64,000 bases of DNA. It comes from Kalmusia sp. IMI 367209 (Eukaryota; Ascomycota; Dothideomycetes; Pleosporales; Didymosphaeriaceae). Location: contig JAPEUQ010000001.1 in the NCBI GenBank assembly GCA_027946365.1, forward strand, positions 2,666,001-2,730,000. Reading direction: 5' to 3'. Below the pieces are notes generated by a model. It saw nothing but the letters and a program-made list of their open reading frames with translations. It ran no database searches and was not told the origin of the DNA. The translations under genes and the position numbers were made by a program. Of this stretch, positions 21,064-32,799 are shown in pieces; within the stretch, counting starts at the first letter, position 1; the number at the start of each line of letters is the position of its first letter.

Positions 21064-22377
21064 TCAACGTCTTTCTGTACGTGTATGGTGCTCAGAGGGA
21101 CGAAAATTGTCGTATTGGCCAATGCCGTCAACATCACGGAGCCTTTCTGATTGCTCTGAGCTTATCTTTGAAAGTCCCATCTTAGAGCCAATTGTCTGGG
21201 AGCGGTTCGATAGTGGACCGAGGAGAGTGCGTGTGGAACTTATGATATTGTTATATATCCTGGAATTGGTTAGATCTCTCATGAGAGGACGTAAGGTCAT
21301 GAGGCAAGCTGCAATGATTCCGACCTGGGACTCTACGAGCCCCCAGACTGATATGGATGTGATTGCAGCTGTCAATCATAAGTATCATAAATATACCGAA
21401 TAGCTCTTGCAAACTCACTAGCATAATCCATCGAGCTCTTCTTCAGCGCACTTGAGATGTATATGTAGGCTTTAGCGACACTGCCACCTACGGATCTTTG
21501 AGAGCATGAGCCTTTAGTGCTGCAGTTTGAGTTGAAAGCCACTCACAAAAGTCCTATGGCGAAGACTCCCATAACAGCTAGCTTTTGTTTAAGGGGCAAT
21601 TGGAGCGGTAAAATCTGACGTTTTTGAAAGGTCAGAGCTCGGTGAAGTATTAGTAAGCGGCGTCAAGCATGACTCACCATGGGAAGTGGGATAAGAACGG
21701 TCAAAAAGTCCGTGACTGTGCCTCCGATCACGATAGCGTACCCGATCTTCTGTCCTGACAAGCATTGATTCTTCTCCACGGATAAAGGGACAGAAGGCCA
21801 AAGACCGTGATGTCCGCAGAACGTAAGCATGAGAATCGTGAAGCCTACTGTCCACGCAATCACCAGAATCAGCCAGGGAAGAATTATGTGTCGGTATTTG
21901 ACCGAGAAGATCTGTAGATAAAAAAATGAGACGGAAATTTTGACGAGTCCAGTCACTACAACGCCATTAAGAAAGATCGCCCATTGGTACTGCTTTGATA
22001 TTAGAACTGTATTGTTTCACTCTGGAGATGATTCGTGACTTGGAATCTACATACCCATCTCAAATTCAATGCTGTCGATTCTTTAAAGGTAGGCGATCCA
22101 ATAGATCCATGTACCGCTACACCCAGTCGACCGACAACACCACCTAGCGATCATCAGCTCTGATCCATATAACAAGTCGCTGTAAGGTTGTACCGTAGAT
22201 TTGGATAATTGACAAGCCAGTCGAGAGGAAAGCAGCTAAGAGGATTAACCAGTCCGATGCGTGATATTTACGTCCATGTTTGTAGCGTGCTTCGAATCTC
22301 AATGCGACAAGAACATACACTATTGCTTGCACAATAGCTGCTGCAGCAATGAGGCTGTGTGGATTGTCATAAGCCAT
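21064..22377 (-). CDS. Rhodopsin-domain integral membrane protein, six exons
   Basis: Exons on the minus strand: 22377-22194, 22143-22055, 21989-21678, 21614-21547, 21480-21419 and 21368-21064, giving 339 residues with no internal stop. All introns are GT-AG. The protein has about seven hydrophobic segments. Family marks include LRFEARYKHGRKYHASDWLI after the first segment, KISVSFFYLQIFSVKYRH, and the TAAITSISVWGLVESQVGII stretch followed by a hydrophilic tail. This large fungal family is common in and around secondary-metabolite clusters; its biochemical role is mostly unknown, and it is not a retinal protein by any lysine seen here. The exon-5 acceptor has a competing upstream AG that would give a stop. 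Confidence 0.8.
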
Positions 22378-24238
22378 GGGCAAAATCGGTATTTGGTAGT
22401 GTGAATGTCAAAGGGAAAATAGTGTGGTGTTGTTTAGCGAAGATAAGACTAGTAGACTATTCTATCATTTGAAGAACGACTTGGTTTGGGCTCTGTCCTG
22501 GAACCGTAGCTCATCCTGAGCACTGTCGCCCCAACACGGACATGGCAATATCGCCGATCCCAACGGTGATATATATTAAATGCCGAGCAGTAACGTCGCA
22601 TCATCCGTTGAACTACTTACAGGTACTGTTGCTATGTGGCATATAGTATGAACATTTGCATCAGTGACCTAAAAAGTACGAGCTCTTGTGGCGTGGCCTA
22701 ATATAGATGATAACAGTCTACGTAGGGTGTCCATGCGTGATCGCAGCTTTCGGCAGGTAGTACTAAGTTCATTTAAAATGATTTTATCAGGTCGAAATAG
22801 GAGATGCAGCACCTACACGAACAGTAAGGCGTCTCCGGCTAAACAAGGCTACATTATTGGTCTATATCCAATCAATATAGTTCGCCCAAAAATTCTTATT
22901 TCACGGCGGCGAGGTCGAAGAGTCTCAGGAAAAGGTTTGATCTATGAGTCAGATTCTTCAACTTGAACAGATTCGGCTTCGTCAAGACTACGATGGATCA
23001 AGGTGGCCAATTTCGCGCTTGATGTTATCGTAGCTTCTTAGGAAAAGCGCAGGTCGTGAGAATATCGCCTACGGCATTCTGCAATCATCATGGACTTCCC
23101 AGAAGGTTGTAATCTAGAAACTGTATCGTGTCTTTCCCTGCACGTTGTCAGGGCCACCAGATGCTTTCACGAAACTGGCAGTCTTGAAAATGTCTCATTT
23201 GCCTTTCTGCACGTCTACGGCGTGGTGTGCTGTTGCACTGTGTTCAATACGACTACTGGATAAGAAGGGTGGATTTCGCCCCACTCCGTTTCAGGGTGCT
23301 GTGGAGAGTTGCGTTCAGTCCCAAGACTGACTTCGCTAGGCAACCGAGCTAGTTTAATGACGCTAAGATATGCAGTAGAAGATGCATTAGAGGAGGCGAT
23401 CATTTGCCACTTAACTTTAAAGTCTGTAGGAGTGCGGCACGGATCCGACAGGGGTTGGTAATGCATTCACCCATCAGGCATGAGCTAGGATCCCTACCAA
23501 GTCTACGCAACCTCCACAGCCAAAATGGCCTCTTAAGCGCTACTGAACTATCCCTGCGTCGAATGAGAAATCCTGCAAGCATGTATTATTAGAATGTGGA
23601 TCAAAGCAATACTTGGTATGACCACAGACTGTAATTGGTTTCATATCCCATCGCCGGGGTTGCATGTCGAGGAGGAATGACAATGTGTACTGATTATGGT
23701 CTTTTTGAGACAGGTAAATGTCCATATTGTATGTGAAGTTGTCATCTAATAGCTATCCCACCCAGGTCAAGATCTTCTTCGCTCTGATAGTCTGTATCAA
23801 AGCATCCACCGGCAAACAACTACTCATTCAGCATATGATTACATTGGCCTTGGAAAACACTATTTCCGTGTAGTAGCCCTACAAAATCAGTACACAGCTT
23901 TCGCTCATCTCCAGAGCCCACTAGCGATCATTGGAGGAGACTAGGAATCAGACATGTTATCACAGGCAATGAGCACGATGTTTAAAAGGCTCATAGCATA
24001 ACACTTTGCTGATATAGATGTTTTAGTGTCCTCACTGGCACTGGTTTGGGATACAATCAAATTGAAGGACACTAAGTAGCATGTATTAAATTACCACACA
24101 AATATCCTTAAGCACATTGACCTAGCATGTATATCGCTCAAACAGTTGATACCACATCTTCTTCCAAATATTATAGCTACTAGCGAATGGCTAGGTCGTA
24201 TTCCTTTTGATAAAACAAGGCTGCCCTTATTGCCCATT
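22378..24238. other. Gene-poor stretch of the accessory island
   Basis: About 1.9 kb without a convincing gene. Several 60-90 codon reading frames exist on both strands. One on the minus strand at 23540-23725 contains four cysteines (CGHTKYC and others), but it has no signal peptide and no clear exon partner. The sequence looks like decayed DNA. Confidence 0.45.
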
Positions 24239-24431
24239 CTATTTAGATGGATCGCGCTCAATTGGAATAACACTAGCCTCAGCAATCGCTCCCTTGTTGA
24301 CTTCTGCTCCTATAGCAGTCAGAGATTAAACCTTAGAAGAAAACAATAGGTTATAGACCTTGGGGTATGATAGGGCTCGCAAAACCTGTAGTAGCGGAGG
24401 CGAGTAGAAGAAGGAACTTGAGAGAAACCAT
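24239..24431 (-). CDS. Predicted small secreted peptide (47 residues)
   Basis: Exons 24431-24359 and 24309-24239 on the minus strand join in frame. The first 18 or so residues are a textbook signal peptide (MVSLKFLLLLASATTGFA), followed by a proline- and isoleucine-containing mature part of about 29 residues ending in DPSK. The 49-base intron has an atypical GTCTAT donor but a good CTGAC branch point 7-10 bases before its TAG acceptor. A TATTTAAA box lies about 110 bases upstream. No Lys-Arg processing repeats are present, unlike most known UstYa-linked precursors. It is divergent from the UstYa-like gene, 0.9 kb away. Gene prediction and role are inference. Confidence 0.42.
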
Positions 24432-25343
24432 TTTGTATTGGAGGACGGCAGATGTAGATGAGTAGAGGTTGACCTGATTCTTTCGAAGGCGGATACTAAT
24501 CAGTCGTTTTTGAACAATGAAGAAGATTCAGGTGTCTTTAAATATTCGACAGTGGCCAACGGAGGTTACCCTACTCGTTTGCCAAGCGATGTGATTCACA
24601 CCTCTCCTTAGATCCAGACAATCAAGTTAGAATATGTGCATAGACTACAGGAAGTCTCATCTGTTAGGCAACGGCCTTTCCTTGTTGTACCCTTGCGAAA
24701 TACCTCAATCGTTAACCCTGGTATTAGCATGCCTATTGGTCGTGACAGGGCTTTACAGGCATAACAATCAATCATGCAGGCGATAGACTGATCACTTACT
24801 GTGTGGGGAAACTGTACAATGATAGACCGGGTAATCTAGAGCTGTAGCCGATGATAAGAGAAAGGGTTAAGGGTAGTCATGGCGATGTCACAGGACTGCC
24901 GAAACACTTCTGATGAAAGAAGGCAACAACCTGCCTTGTGTTGAATGACGCTAAGGCCGCTTAAATCTGGCTACCAAATATCTCAATGCCTGTCACGTGC
25001 ATTCGATTGACAGATCACCAGGCTACAGTACGAAATGCATGGTATCGAGTATGCAAGCTATGGACATTACAGGAGTTGAAGCACCTATTGATTAGTTGTT
25101 GACACCATTGACCAATCGGTCAACTGCATCAAGGATGATTGAAAACTTCAGCTACTACATGGATTCAGCAGGTATCGTATGCTTAAAAAGGAATGGTGAT
25201 TGGGTTGGCGTGCATAATGCAGGAATGAAGACGTCTAATATATCCTGATTCCTATCAGTATCACTCCCCGTTGTTCAACATACCATTTCACACGCTATAT
25301 TCTCTCTGGTCCAGATCATCTGATTGATTTGTGAACTGTAATT
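24432..25343. promoter_or_regulatory. Divergent promoter region between the peptide gene and the UstYa-like gene
   Basis: 912 bases separate the two outward-facing starts. TTTAAATA at about 24537-24544 serves as a TATA-type element for the minus-strand peptide gene. On the other side, TTAAAAAG (about 25183) and TAATATATC (about 25236) are possible TATA-type elements for the UstYa-like gene. No coding motif was found. Confidence 0.4.
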
Positions 25344-26359
25344 ATGAAAGAACAGTTGGACGAGCCTTTGCTGTTCGATGGGGAAGACACGCCGTATGCG
25401 AATTGGAAATATCGTCAAGCGTCATGGCCTTTGTTCAGAACGAAAACAACACTCTTGTCATTCCTCATGAATTTCTTAACTAATATTTGCTTTGCTATGA
25501 TTATCTTACTTGTGCTGGTGTTCGTTTGTCCGCAGTTTCTTCTTTCTTGTCTCCAAAACATCCCAGGAAGCCAAATTGAGTACGCATACAAGCATTGTAA
25601 GTCACTTATAACAGCAGAAGTACACATCTAATTATTTAAGTTCCTTTACGCTCTGATGTCCGCTGGATGAAGTTTCCCGGTGATCCGGCCTATTGGTCAA
25701 ACACGTTGTATATGGGAGAAGCATCGCGTGAGAGTGATTTGGCGTGGAACGAATTAATAAAAAGTAAGGTTGACCTCTCTTTGAATAGCAATCACTAAAC
25801 TACATCACAGGGCACGGATTCAGAGCCTTTCACAGGGAAGCCGAGCGGTTGAACCTGACAAGCAGCCTTCCTCTGGAAAATGGTGGTATTTCTGCGAGCC
25901 TGGGCGTCGACCACAACCTTCACTGCCTGGTAAGAGATACGGAATATTCTAGTGATTAGTGACTGATAATTTTGGTCGTAGCGGCATTTGAAGCAATGGT
26001 ATTTTAAGGACTATTACTATAGAAATAAAACAGACGAGGACATAGCTTGGCTTGATGGGCATACTTGTGAGTATATTCCTGACGGATATAGTTGTTCTCA
26101 TACACATGGGTGCTAAGTATTTGCAGTGCACTGCTTGGAGACTTTGAGAAAATCAGTCATGTGCTTCCCCGATTTGAATTTGAGCCCTTACTATATGGTA
26201 CCTGAGCAGCCACACCATCCCACTCACATCAGCACGTGGGGAGTTAGGCAGTGTGTCCACTATGACACGCTCAATGAAGCCCTGGATAAACGACGTTATT
26301 CTCGCTCAGAATATGGCAAAGAAGTCAATCGCTTACTCGACGAAGTCAATCATGATTAG
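25344..26359 (+). CDS. UstYa-like (DUF3328) oxidase-family protein
   Basis: Five exons, 25344-25596, 25641-25763, 25811-25929, 25982-26066 and 26127-26359, give 270 residues with no stop. A single membrane segment lies at about 38-64, after a hydrophilic N-terminus. The two family motifs of form HxxHC are both intact: HNLHC at 160-164 and HTLHC at 192-196. UstYa-family proteins act in ribosomal-peptide pathways such as ustiloxin and related fungal cyclic peptides, where they oxidatively cross-link or modify the core peptide; some also serve in other metabolite clusters. Divergent from a small secreted-peptide gene and upstream of an MFS exporter, so a role in a small local pathway is plausible. 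The substrate cannot be read from sequence. Confidence 0.88.
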
Positions 26360-27362
26360 TTCATGAAGGTTGCAAAGAGAGAGTCGGATGGTGGGACAGG
26401 TCAGAAAGGCGTACAAGGGGTCCAGCTTACAACTAGGCAGTAATTTCAAGGATTCATGTAACCTTTCAGTGGTGATTGTATGCGTTAAATCAAGGCAGTG
26501 TTGATCTTGGTCTGCCAATGATCTTTGCCACAATCGGCGCGTAGTTGTTTCCATATTCGTGAGATTCATGGGAATTGATGCATGTGCTTTCGCCAATGTT
26601 TGGGCGCTAGTGGCAAGGACGTGGGCGCAGGCAATAGCTCCAAGAGGCACAGCATGCATGTAGGTGATCGGCGATGGCTGTACCCGTGGTGTTTCCAACG
26701 TCTCATGGGTCTACAGAAGCTAACTTGGTAGATTGCTGATCACAGCTAATATGCGAGTGATGTAGTGCACTGGAACACCTTCTCCGTTGAGAGGGCGGAA
26801 TGACGAAACCGATGAGTAGTACTCCGAGACAATTTGGGAACTGCTTCTTCTCAATTAGCCGACACTAACGACTACGCCGCATGTTGGTGCAGGCTTGCTG
26901 AACGGGGATGTGAACTCATTTATTGGCGTGATTGGGTGTTTACTGTAGACGGAATGGGTTTGGACTCTTGGCACTCAACCCATCTTTATGGAGTAGCCAC
27001 ACACCCGGATTCGTACACCGGACTTTGTTTACTAATTGCACTTGGCCCCATGTTCTTGTGCCTCACTGGATACTGCAATGTTCGATCCAGGTACCCTTGC
27101 GTCGTTGCTGCAGTCTCTGGAAGAAGCATAAGCCTGCCATTCCAACAACACGCGCTGTTTTCACTTACTCAAGCATACGATTATAAACGGCCTTGGGTGT
27201 GAAACCTAGTACGTGGAAATTATATCCTGATACTGACATACCTGGTTTGTAGGATATCGGTCCCGAGTCACTCACGACGTACTTGACACTTTCTGACTTG
27301 GTCCAGGGTAATTTTAATCCCCAAGAGATTAAGATCGTTCATCTTGAGACGAGCCGTACTCA
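26360..27362. other. Intergenic stretch before the MFS transporter
   Basis: About 1.0 kb. A 108-codon minus-strand frame at 26333-26659 and plus-strand frames around 26834-27202 have no recognisable motif, signal peptide or plausible splice partners. The last few hundred bases should hold the MFS promoter. Confidence 0.45.
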
Positions 27363-29170
27363 ATGGCGATCATGACTACTGATGTCGCGCCGACCATTGT
27401 ACCATCAAAAAACTCAGGAAAGGAGCGACATCTGAAGGATGCAACATATGAACCACACGAGGAGAGTCCGGCTCTTATTACAGGAATTCCTCCAGAAACG
27501 GAGACTCAATGGCAACGAGACCCGATCAATCCGATGCGTTGGTCCAGTCCTCGTAAATGGACAATTATTCTACTCATAGCAGTGGCAAACTTCTTTGCGT
27601 ATGTCGTAGACGTCCCGTAGCTCTTTGTTCCCACTCTCATTTGGGATTGTCATGAACATTCGGATACGCATAGAAGCTTACTAGTATCCTCAATTTGCAG
27701 GCAGATGGCCTACACAGCTTTCCAACCAGCTTTACCAGCAATCATGGATGATCTGAATGTCAAATCCGATCGTGGCTCTCTGTCAACTCTCACTATATCG
27801 ATTAACATACTGGGATACGTCTTCGGACCGATTTTCATTGCTCCCGTGTCCGAGCATGTAGGCCGGAGAACTGTATTGATTATTTCAATCCCGATCCTGC
27901 TGATCTCAATAGTCGGGCCAGGGGCTTCTGTCAATATCGCTATGTTCCTAGTTTTTCGAGCGATGGGAGGCTTCCCTACAACATCTCTGAATTTGATTAG
28001 TTATGCGATTGTGGCCGACCTTTTGCCGGTAGAGAGAAGAGGACTTGGTATGAGCATCGTTCTGGCTGGGCCCAGCATTGTCAGTCACCCCAGTGTTTCT
28101 ATGCCTGCTTCGTTAGATATATTATCTAACCTTTTCTTCCAGGGCCCAACTTTGGGCAAGTAAAAACAACTCTTGTCGATATAAGAGATACTAAAACAAG
28201 ATAGGGCCCCTGACAGGTGGATACATCGCGCAGTATATCGGGTGGAGATGGATATTTTGGATATACACAATAGCTGTGAGTTTTGGGAGAGTATGCAGTC
28301 GTCTTGCCTCTCACAAAGTCTCAGGCCGGTATTTGCGGTATTCTAGTGATTCTCGTATACAGAGAGACTTATAATCCTGTCCTTGAGCGTCGATATCACG
28401 CCGCTCGGCTGAACGAGCAAAATTGCGACCCTTCCCTTGGTACAGAGTCCGAAAAGACGTCATCCGGACTTTCACCTAATATTAAACCTTCCCCATCGCT
28501 TCGACAAGCTTGTGTTCGACCATTCAAGCTCATGCGTACGCCTGTCATACTTTATGCTACATTCGTTTGCTCTATTGCGAACAGCTACCTAGTCTTTTCT
28601 CTAGCAACATTGGGTACTTCCTTTCAGAAGCAGTATGGATTTTCCGCCTCACAGAGTGGTCTCGCATACCTTGGCATGACCGTCGGCTTTACTATTAGTC
28701 AACTGACTGCTGGATCACTCTCGGACGGCTATATCCGGAAAAAAACGCGCAATGGAGAACTTGTAGCCAAGCCAGAACAACGTCTCCCGATTCTCATGAT
28801 AGGTGCCGTTTTGCTACCAGCTGGTTTCATCGTCTATGGCTGGGGCCTTCAGTATCGGGTCCACTGGATTGTCCCCATCATTGGGAGTGCACTAATCTCG
28901 TTGGGGGTCATGTACAATTTCATGCCCGTACAGATGTACGTGGTAGACAGCTTTACCGTATATTCTGTCAGCGCCACTGGAGCTGTAGGAATCATTCGTT
29001 CAATTGTCACGACTGTCTTTCCACTTGCTGGAGATCCTTTGTATGCCAGCTTGGATTACGGCTGGGGAAATACCTTGCTGGCCTTCCTTGCGCTGACCAG
29101 CTTGCCGATGGCGATGATATTTTGCAAGTATGGAGAGATATGGAGGCTGAAATACCCACCAAAGCTATAG
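27363..29170 (+). CDS. MFS drug:H+ antiporter-type transporter with a 13-base microexon
   Basis: Exons 27363-27598, 27701-28079, 28143-28155, 28205-28275 and 28325-29170 give 514 residues and about 12 membrane segments. The DHA1-type motif A (SEHVGRRTVLI) follows segment 2, and the motif-C-like string GPSIGPTLGPLTGG is restored only if the 13-base exon 3 is included. The intron after exon 3 starts with GCAAGT, a GC-AG intron. An N-terminal hydrophilic region of about 65 residues ends in the common WSSPRKW. Such carriers export toxic or self-made small molecules. Position next to the UstYa-like gene suggests export of a local product, which is inference. Confidence 0.88.
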
Positions 29171-31073
29171 ATTCTGTCAGAAAGTCGACAACACGTCACG
29201 CATCTAGAGAGTGATACGCCCAAGGACCCACCGCCTGAATATGGACCCTCAGGAAGGCCCAATGGATCATCCAGAGTCAGCGGCAGGCGAATTTGACAGA
29301 CTCGGCAACCGTCAGCAATGATTACGATGGACCAGGATCCATCGATTCTAGCCCTAGTAAACAAGCCTCTGTAAAGACGTCCTAGTAAGAAGAGCTAGTG
29401 AAGTGTTTCGAAATTGTATCAGATCGTGGCCAGTACCAATCTTAATCTTTCTTTTGGGGAAAATCGGGGGCGTGTTGGCGATGGAAAACGCAATGAACGC
29501 GACGCTGGAAGACACCCCGAATGAGTCTTGGCTGTGGGATGTGAATTGGAAACATGACATAAGCATACTACAATACAGAATCATTAGATTTCAAGGGCCG
29601 GGCGCGAAGAAACGGTCAGCCAACGATGACTTGGCGGCCAGTGTAACCGCGTGCAGTGAACACTTTCCTTTGTATTTTTAGCTTCGACAATCGTAGTCAA
29701 ATATGGTCACTCGATAATGCCATTAATGATATAATCTACGTCTAGAGACAGCTGGATAACTAGAGAGGCTCACTGTAGGACTTACGATATTTGCTTCCTG
29801 GCAAAGCGCCACAGAAGTCATTGGATTGAAAGGGAAAAGAGAGTTGCTCGTTGCGGATGTTGAACAAGGTCTTCTTTGCGCCGCGAATAAATTGACATGC
29901 TTACTGACCCGATGATTTGTTCAAGTATTTTGTTATTGCATGCTTAACGAGGCATCTTGATGTTACGGTGGTAAGATTTGAAGCTCCATCAGAGAATGTA
30001 CTTCATCATTATTGGCAAGTTGGCCCCTCCGGCAATGCGAGCTTAATAACCTAGCCTCGGTCATTCTGCCGTCTAGTACTCCTTACAGAGGGTTTTATCC
30101 TTAGATGTTTGTCCTTGTCTGTAGAAATTTATCATCTGATCCGAAAAGATCACCCGAGATTCCTAAGTCTATGTTTTCCTCTATTGCACTGTTGGTTATT
30201 CCTCAGCAAGATAGAGCTTCTGTTGCCAACTCCCTCTATTACTATAAAGGATGTTCAATAAATCTATATGGTTCAACAGGACAAAGATCTAGCAGCGATG
30301 AGCAAGTCCCCGGTTCTGCGCTTTGCGCTGTTTGTTGGATCGTGTGCGTATGCCAAGAGGTCTAGGCTACGTTACCCCACAGAAAGCTACGCCTAGTCGG
30401 AAAGGTCGGATATCTTCATGCTTCGCTTGTTGAACCTCAACAGGTTCTCTTTATTTGTGCATTCCGGAACAGTTGGATATCTTCAAATCTTTGGAGATTT
30501 CCTTGGATGAGACGAAGCAATTGAGCAGGTGAGGAGATTTCGCGAGCTTGGAGTCATTCCAGAGGGCAAGCCTTGCATAATGTAAATCGATCGATGTGCC
30601 CAAGTAGTCATGTACACAGCCCTAATGACAACATCACGAAGCTTTGTTGTCTCAAGCGGAAAGACTAGCCGTTTCAATACTTTGCACTTGACAAAACGTC
30701 CACTCAAGGAGCATTTTACTGATGCCATCGTTCCACCTTGCCCGCCTTGCCGGCAGCTGCGACTCTTGGCTCAAGGTTCACGACGCTCTCATAGGTTGTT
30801 TCGCGAGGTTTCGCCATCGCCGTGGCTCCGGCGTGCTTGGTGCACGAGCATACGACGACAGTGTGGCTCATCTGGACAAAGTGGCTGCATTTCCTTGCAC
30901 ATCGTGTCATTGGGTTATGAAGAACTAAGTTCTGGGAGCGAATACTTGCGTAACAGCAGTTCCCCCCTCCTCACCGACATATAGTCTGCCCTTACCTCTC
31001 GAGACTTCGTTGATTTCGCTACTTCTTCCATTCTCCGTCCTCTTGCTCAAGACACTGCCATCCTTCAGTCAGT
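29171..31073. other. Gene-poor stretch at the end of the accessory island
   Basis: About 1.9 kb with only motif-free reading frames of 60-125 codons on both strands (for example 29403-29681 and 30610-30984). The last few hundred bases are likely promoter of the fasciclin gene, with a pyrimidine-rich tract (CTCTTGCTC, CTACTTCTTCC) shortly before its ATG. Confidence 0.45.
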
Positions 31074-32343
31074 ATGCAGTACAGACACCTTTCTTTGCTC
31101 GCTCTAGCGAGTTCAGTCCTTGCTCAGGACAATCCCAATAACACTCAATCGCTCAATGCAACGCTGAGCGGCAACGATCAACTTTCCAACTTGACTTCGT
31201 TCCTGTCACTAGACCCCCGTCTCCTGGAGACCCTCTCACAGGCGAACAATATCACCATTCTCGCACCTTCTAACGATGCGTTCACCGAGTTTGCCAGCAC
31301 TGACGCCGGCCGGGACGTCGCCAGCAACCCTGGTTTACTTGCTGCGCTTCTTCAATATCATGTGTTGAATGGAACGTTTCAGTCCAGCCAGGTCTCAAAC
31401 ACGAGCACTTTCATCCCAACGCTGCTTACCAATGAGACATACGCCAATGTTACCGGTGGTCAGGTAGTCGAAGCCATTCAGGTCGGCAACGAGACCGTAT
31501 TCTACTCTGGACTACTTCAGAATGCTACCGTTACTACAGCAGTATGCTCTTTTCTATTCATGAACCTCATTCAATTCTTAACAGAATTAGGACCAAAATT
31601 TCACTGGCGGTGTAGTTCACATCGTTGATCGCGTGTTAGCTTTGCCTGCCTCCGTCCTCGACACCGCCAATGCCGTCAACTTGACCTCACTTCGTGGAGC
31701 TGTCAACGCCACTGATCAAGTCGACGCTGTCAACCAGCGCGATATTACTATCTTCGCGCCCAACAATGAGGCCTTCAACTCTATCGGCTCAGCTCTTGCC
31801 AACCTCTCCACTGAGGATCTTCGTTCCATCATAGACTACCACGTTGTTGATGAGATCCGCTACTCTGACTCTCTGGAGAACGGAACTACACTTGAGACAG
31901 CCGCTGACGAGGATTTGACGATCACTATCGTCAACGAGACTGTATTCGTCAATGCTGCTGAGGTTGTTGTGCCTAATATCCTCATTGCTAATGGTGTCTT
32001 GCACATCATTGATAAGTAAGCATTTCTTCCTTTCCCTTCCAACCTTTACCTATATACTAATTCATATAGCGTGCTCAATCCTGACAATACTGCTGCCCCC
32101 TCCGAAAGCGCCACCGCTGGTGCCCCTGGCTTCACCGGCTCCGCCGTCAGCGAGCAACCGTTCACGAGTGGTCAGCCCACGCCTACTACCCAGATCAACC
32201 CTACGTCTGAGGGCGCAGGTCCCGCACAGACCGCGGCTGAGAGCAGCAGCTCCAGTGGTGTGGCGATGCCGATGATGACGGGTGGTGTGGAGTATGCTGC
32301 CCTTTTGGGTGCAGGTGCGGCTGTATTTTTCGGTGCTGCTTAG
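31074..32343 (+). CDS. Secreted fasciclin-domain protein, probably GPI-anchored
   Basis: Exons 31074-31541, 31591-32015 and 32070-32343 give 388 residues. A signal peptide (ending LASSVLA, about residue 17) is followed by two fasciclin (FAS1) domains with the hallmark strings ITILAPSNDAF, LLQYHVL and GVVHIVDRVL in the first, and ITIFAPNNEAF, IIDYHVV and ANGVLHIID in the second. There are many Asn-X-Ser/Thr sites. A Ser/Thr/Pro-rich linker and a hydrophobic C-terminus (YAALLGAGAAVFFGAA) suggest GPI attachment. FAS1 proteins act in adhesion at the cell surface. It is convergent with qutD and has no known link to quinate. Confidence 0.92.
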
Positions 32344-32799
32344 TTTGGTCAGCCAAGTATCAAGTGCAGTTGTCGATGTGTACATGAATATATGGGATTA
32401 GTTCACAGACTGTAATGAACATGTCTTGCAATTAGCTATGAGTAATACGATCTTTATCACCAATTGTGGACGTGCAAGCTTGCATTATTAGATGAGCGCA
32501 AGTGCATTGAAGTTTGTTGGAAGTTTAAAAGTCGGATGACTCTCTCAGGTCTCAATCGTGACGATGTGATCTGATGTTACATCTAGTCTAAGATTGATTG
32601 ACATTAGCGAGAGTGGCAAGGACGCATTCGTAAAGAAATAGAAGCACAAACTCGGACATCACAGCAGAAGTAGCCACGCTGTAGGGATATGAGTGGAATA
32701 TGGGACAGTTACGTGATTCAAGAACAAATTCAATTCCACCTTCAGCTCAAGGTTATCAGAAAGTTAAGTCATCCTTCATTACCCCTTCACTCTAATCAA
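32344..32799. other. Convergent 3' region between the fasciclin gene and qutD
   Basis: 456 bases between two converging genes, AT-leaning, with no coding signal. It should hold both 3' untranslated regions. It also marks the right edge of the DNA that separates the two QUT halves. Confidence 0.5.

Noticed and set aside
23540..23725. Minus-strand frame with four cysteines, considered as a secreted peptide
   Set aside because: No signal peptide and no acceptable partner exon upstream or downstream.
26333..26659. 108-codon minus-strand frame overlapping the end of the UstYa-like gene
   Set aside because: No recognisable family, and overlaps a well-supported exon; kept out as probable chance.
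26834..27202. 122-codon plus-strand frame before the MFS gene
   Set aside because: No conserved motif and no ATG start; composition is not protein-like.
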